DNA of 64,000 bases, taken from the NCBI RefSeq assembly GCF_023073715.1, contig NZ_JADPKA010000050.1, positions 124,001 through 188,000 on the forward strand, given 5' to 3'. Under the pieces are notes generated by a model. The model was given only the letters and a program-made list of their open reading frames with translations, was not told the origin of the DNA and did no database searches. Origin of the DNA: Bradyrhizobium sp. 164 (GTDB lineage Bacteria; Pseudomonadota; Alphaproteobacteria; Rhizobiales; Xanthobacteraceae). The translations under genes and the position numbers were made by a program. How positions within the stretch are numbered: position 1 is the first letter of the stretch; each line of letters begins with the position of its first letter. Positions 61,319-64,000 of the stretch are shown here, one piece after another.

Positions 61319-63129
61319 TATGCCTGTTCAATCTCTTCGCGGAGCATTTCAAGTTCGAGCCAGCGCTCTTCGGCAGCAGACAATTCTTCATGCGCCCTGG
61401 CGATGGCGGCGGAGGTGTCGTCGAACTTCTTACGATCCTTGGTGTAGAGGTTGGGATCGTCGAGCACGCGTTGCAGCTTGGCGATATCGGCCTGCAACGC
61501 TTCCATCTTCTTCGGCAGCGTTTCCAGCGCGTGCTTCTCGTTGAAGCTCAGGCGCCGCTTTGGCGTGGCGGCGGGAGCAGCTGGCCGCTCCTCTTTCTTC
61601 TCCGCCGAGGCTTGCGCCTTTGCCGTGTCACGCTTCAAGTCCGCGCCGCGCTGCGCCAGCATGTCGCTGTAGCCGCCGGCATATTCGATCCATTTGCCGT
61701 TACCCTCGGGCGCGATCACGGAGGTGACGACGCGATCGAGAAAATCGCGGTCATGGCTGATCAGGATCACCGTGCCCTCGTAATCGCCGAGCATCTCCTC
61801 GAGCACGTCGAGAGTGTCGAGATCGAGATCGTTGGTCGGCTCGTCCAGCACCAGGAGGTTCGAGGGCTTTGCCAGCGCGCGGGCCAGCATCAGCCGGCCA
61901 CGCTCGCCGCCGGAGAGCACCTCAAGGGGCGTGCCGCGCTGTTCCTGTGCGAACAGAAAGTCCTTCATGTAGCCGACGACATGCTTCGGCTTGCCGCCGA
62001 CCATGATGTGATCGCCGCGGCCACCGGTCAGCGCTTCAGCCAGCGTCGACTTCGGATCGAGGCTTTCACGGTGCTGGTCAAGCGTTGCCATCTCGAGATT
62101 GGCCCCGAGCCGCACAATGCCGGAATCCGGCTGCGTGCCGCCGGTGAGCAGATTGACCAGGGTGGTCTTGCCGGCGCCGTTCGGCCCGATGATGCCGAGC
62201 CGATCGCCGCGCTGAATACGGGTGGAGAAGTTTTCGACGATCTTCCGCTCGCCATAGGTCTTGGTGATGCCTTTGGCCTCGATCACCAGCTTGCCGGACT
62301 GCTCGGCCTCCGCGGCTGCCAGATTGGCGCTGCCGGCGCTGCCGCGATAATTGCGACGCTGGTCGCGCAGCGCATGCAGATTGGCGAGGCGCTTGACGTT
62401 GCGCTTGCGCCGGCCGGAGACGCCGTGGCGCAGCCAGTGCTCCTCGTCGACGATCTTGCGGTCGAGCTTGTGCTGGTCGCGCTCTTCCTCCGCCAGCACC
62501 TCGTCGCGCCAAGCTTCGAACGAGGCAAAGCCGCGGTCGATCTGTTTGATCTTGCCGCGGTCGAGCCAGGCGGTGGAGCGCGACAGGTTGGTGAGGAAGC
62601 GGCGGTCGTGGCTGATCAGCACCAGCGCACTGCGCCGGCTGTCCAGCTCCTTTTCCAGCCACTCGATGGTGGAGAGATCGAGATGGTTGGTCGGCTCGTC
62701 CAGCAGCAAGATGTCGGGCGAGGGCGCCAGCACGCGGGCGAGCGCGGCACGACGGGCCTCGCCGCCGGAGAGGTTATGCGGGTTCTCCTCGCCGGTGAGA
62801 CCGAGCTGCTCCAAGAGATAACGCGCCTGGTGCAGGTCGTCGCCAGGCGCGAGGCCTGCCTCGACATAGGCGTGCGTGGTCTTGTGCTCGCCGAAATCCG
62901 GCTCCTGCGGCAGATAGCGCACGGTGGCGCCAGGCTGCACGAAGCGCGTGCCGCCGTCGGGTTCGACCAGGCCGGCCGCGATTCTGAGCAGCGTCGACTT
63001 GCCGGATCCGTTACGGCCGATCAGGCAGACGCGCTCGCTTGGCGCGACATTGAGCTCGACGCCGCTCAAAAGCGGGGTGCCGCCAAACGTCAGCCTGATG
63101 TCTTTCAGTTGGATCAGCGGCGGCGCCAT
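61318..63129 (-). CDS. uup: ABC-F family ATPase (Uup-like)
   Basis: The 603-residue protein has two ABC domains (Walker A GRNGSGKST and GPNGAGKTT; signatures NLSGGEARRAALAR and LSGGERGRLMLAR; Walker B ILLLDEPTNHLD and LLVLDEPTNDLD) and an inter-domain linker. It ends in a C-terminal coiled coil after residue 510 (RRLSFNEKHALETLPKKMEALQADIAKLQRVL), as in Uup. ABC-F proteins lack membrane domains and act on ribosomes or DNA; Uup has been linked to transposon precise excision and replication-fork stability. Confidence 0.93.
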   Translation of the reverse strand: MAPPLIQLKDIRLTFGGTPLLSGVELNVAPSERVCLIGRNGSGKSTLLRIAAGLVEPDGGTRFVQPGATVRYLPQEPDFGEHKTTHAYVEAGLAPGDDLHQARYLLEQLGLTGEENPHNLSGGEARRAALARVLAPSPDILLLDEPTNHLDLSTIEWLEKELDSRRSALVLISHDRRFLTNLSRSTAWLDRGKIKQIDRGFASFEAWRDEVLAEEERDQHKLDRKIVDEEHWLRHGVSGRRKRNVKRLANLHALRDQRRNYRGSAGSANLAAAEAEQSGKLVIEAKGITKTYGERKIVENFSTRIQRGDRLGIIGPNGAGKTTLVNLLTGGTQPDSGIVRLGANLEMATLDQHRESLDPKSTLAEALTGGRGDHIMVGGKPKHVVGYMKDFLFAQEQRGTPLEVLSGGERGRLMLARALAKPSNLLVLDEPTNDLDLDTLDVLEEMLGDYEGTVILISHDRDFLDRVVTSVIAPEGNGKWIEYAGGYSDMLAQRGADLKRDTAKAQASAEKKEERPAAPAATPKRRLSFNEKHALETLPKKMEALQADIAKLQRVLDDPNLYTKDRKKFDDTSAAIARAHEELSAAEERWLELEMLREEIEQA

Positions 63130-63131
63130 GG

Positions 63132-63623
63132 TCAGCTCTGACTGGTTGCGGCCGCATCAGCGCGGCGGCGCTGAATCCGGCGCAGCGTCTGGTCGAGCGC
63201 CGAGAGGAATGCGGAACGGTCGCGCGGCGCGAACGAGCGCGGGCCGCCGGTGACTTCGCCGGCCGAACGCAGATCCGTCATGAGGTTGCGCACCGCCAGC
63301 GTCATGCCGATGGATTCCTCCGTGAACGGCTTGCCGTTCGGTGCGATCACGTCGGCACCCGCCTTGACGCAGCGGCTGGCCAGCGGAATGTCTGATGTCA
63401 CGACAACATCGCCGGGCTTGGCGCGCTCCGCGATCCAGTCGTCGGCCGCGTCCATGCCCGGACCGGCGGCGATGCGCTGGATCAGGGGCTCTTGGGGCAC
63501 GCGGATGAGATTCCCGGCAACCACGCTCACGGGCACGCCGTGGCGGAGCGCGACGCGGTAGATCTCGTCCTTCACCGGACAGGCGTCGGCATCGACATAG
63601 ATGCGGGTGGGGGTGTCAGTCAT
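63132..63623 (-). CDS. YaiI/YqxD family protein (DUF188, PIN-like)
   Basis: I chose the ATG at 63623 (MTDTPTRIYVDADACPVKDEIYRVALRHG), giving 163 residues. IYVDADACPVKDEI is the family signature, and DDWIAERAKPGDVVVTSDIPLASRCVKAG carries the second acidic cluster of the PIN-like fold. The function is unknown. It is 2 bp upstream of uup, so the two are co-transcribed. Confidence 0.93.
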   Translation of the reverse strand: MTDTPTRIYVDADACPVKDEIYRVALRHGVPVSVVAGNLIRVPQEPLIQRIAAGPGMDAADDWIAERAKPGDVVVTSDIPLASRCVKAGADVIAPNGKPFTEESIGMTLAVRNLMTDLRSAGEVTGGPRSFAPRDRSAFLSALDQTLRRIQRRRADAAATSQS

Positions 63624-63727
63624 TGGCCGCGTGGTACCCCATTCGGGCCGCAAAGGCGAGGGGATTGACCGGTGTTCCCTGGGCTCTACGATCAGCTCCG
63701 AAACAACAAGAACGGGGAACGCCAGCC

Positions 63728-64000
63728 ATGCCGGACCGGCTCGAAACCTATCGCGTCGAAGCCTACAACACTGCAAAGCAGTCCGAGAACAAGATGCACG
63801 ACGACACGGTGGCGCGCCGTTTCGGCTTTTCCGGCGGGCTGGTGCCGGGCGTCGATGTCTTCGCCTACATGATGCACGTGCCGATTGCCCGCTGGGGCCG
63901 CGACTTCCTCACCCGCGGACTGGTCGAGGCGCGCTTCATCAAGCCGGTCTATGACGGCGAGACCGCCGATGTCGATGCCACCGAGCACAACGGCCTACTG
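63728..64000 (+). CDS. Hot-dog-fold (MaoC-like) protein, 5' part
   Basis: The ATG at 63728 opens a frame that runs to the window edge, showing 91 residues. HDDTVARRFGFSGGLVPGVDVFAYMMHVPIARWG and FLTRGLVEARFIKPVYDGETADV resemble the N-terminal half of MaoC-type hydratases. The catalytic His/Asp arrangement cannot be judged from this part. It is divergent from the YaiI gene and its 3' end is missing. Confidence 0.75.
   Translation, partial: MPDRLETYRVEAYNTAKQSENKMHDDTVARRFGFSGGLVPGVDVFAYMMHVPIARWGRDFLTRGLVEARFIKPVYDGETADVDATEHNGLL

Noticed and set aside
61267..63141. Plus-strand frame of 624 residues opposite uup
   Set aside because: The minus strand encodes an ABC-F protein with all its ATPase motifs, and the antisense product has no recognisable motif.

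Overview
The window is high-GC, densely packed alphaproteobacterial chromosome. Several things point to a Bradyrhizobium-like (Nitrobacteraceae) host: Irr/ICE-like iron boxes, a TAXI-type TRAP transporter, a complete valine pathway, many CoA-linked catabolic genes, and short palindromic intergenic repeats with CGTCATTGCGAG or CGTCATTCCGGG arms. This assignment is inferred from gene content; no rRNA, tRNA, IS element, prophage or CRISPR array is visible.

Layout. (1) 1-2102: an RND efflux pump (truncated inner-membrane subunit plus adaptor) on the minus strand. (2) 2479-8285: an iron-uptake operon (TonB-dependent receptor, PiuC-type hydroxylase, ExbB, ExbD, TonB) preceded by three in-phase ICE-like boxes. 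(3) 8273-11774: a small membrane-anchored protein, a site-2 protease, a LysR regulator, an EamA exporter and a GFA-family protein. (4) 11782-23769: a sugar or sugar-acid catabolic regulon. A LacI regulator, XylD-type dehydratase and two SDRs face an ABC sugar importer, a DenD-like dehydrogenase, a KDG-type kinase and a KDPG-type aldolase. Two matching LacI-type operators bracket the regulator. (5) 23823-29743: thiolase, CaiB/BaiF CoA-transferase, a thiolase-like protein lacking the catalytic Cys paired with a DUF35 protein, a 33-residue membrane peptide, a carboxymuconolactone decarboxylase-family protein and a MazG-like protein. (6) 29798-34918: a TAXI-TRAP transporter in operon with a glutaminase fused to STAS and cyclic-nucleotide-binding domains. 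(7) 35064-39652: a biotin carrier protein, an IclR regulator, a carboxyltransferase and a GMC oxidoreductase, with no biotin carboxylase. (8) 39924-47419: a secreted unknown, an FAD-linked 2-hydroxyacid dehydrogenase, an MFS carrier, a thiolase, an enoyl-CoA hydratase, a PaaI thioesterase and a TetR regulator. (9) 47583-57956: a LysR regulator divergent from a valine-degradation operon (mmsA, acyl-CoA dehydrogenase, 3-hydroxyisobutyryl-CoA hydrolase, mmsB) that runs on into an acyl-CoA ligase, MaoC hydratase, SDR and flavoprotein. (10) 57966-64000: an MFS exporter with a divergent LysR, a D-threonine-aldolase-like enzyme, an Uup-like ABC-F protein, a YaiI/DUF188 protein and the start of a hot-dog-fold protein.

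The gene set fits a soil heterotroph that scavenges iron, imports sugars, sugar acids, organic acids or amino acids, and sends them through CoA-thioester routes. Nearly every catabolic block has its own local regulator and a recognisable palindrome in the adjoining promoter. The least explained parts are the biotin-carrier/carboxyltransferase set without a biotin carboxylase, the Cys-less thiolase/DUF35 pair, the regulatory-domain glutaminase tied to a TRAP transporter, and the sugar-acid regulon of unknown substrate.
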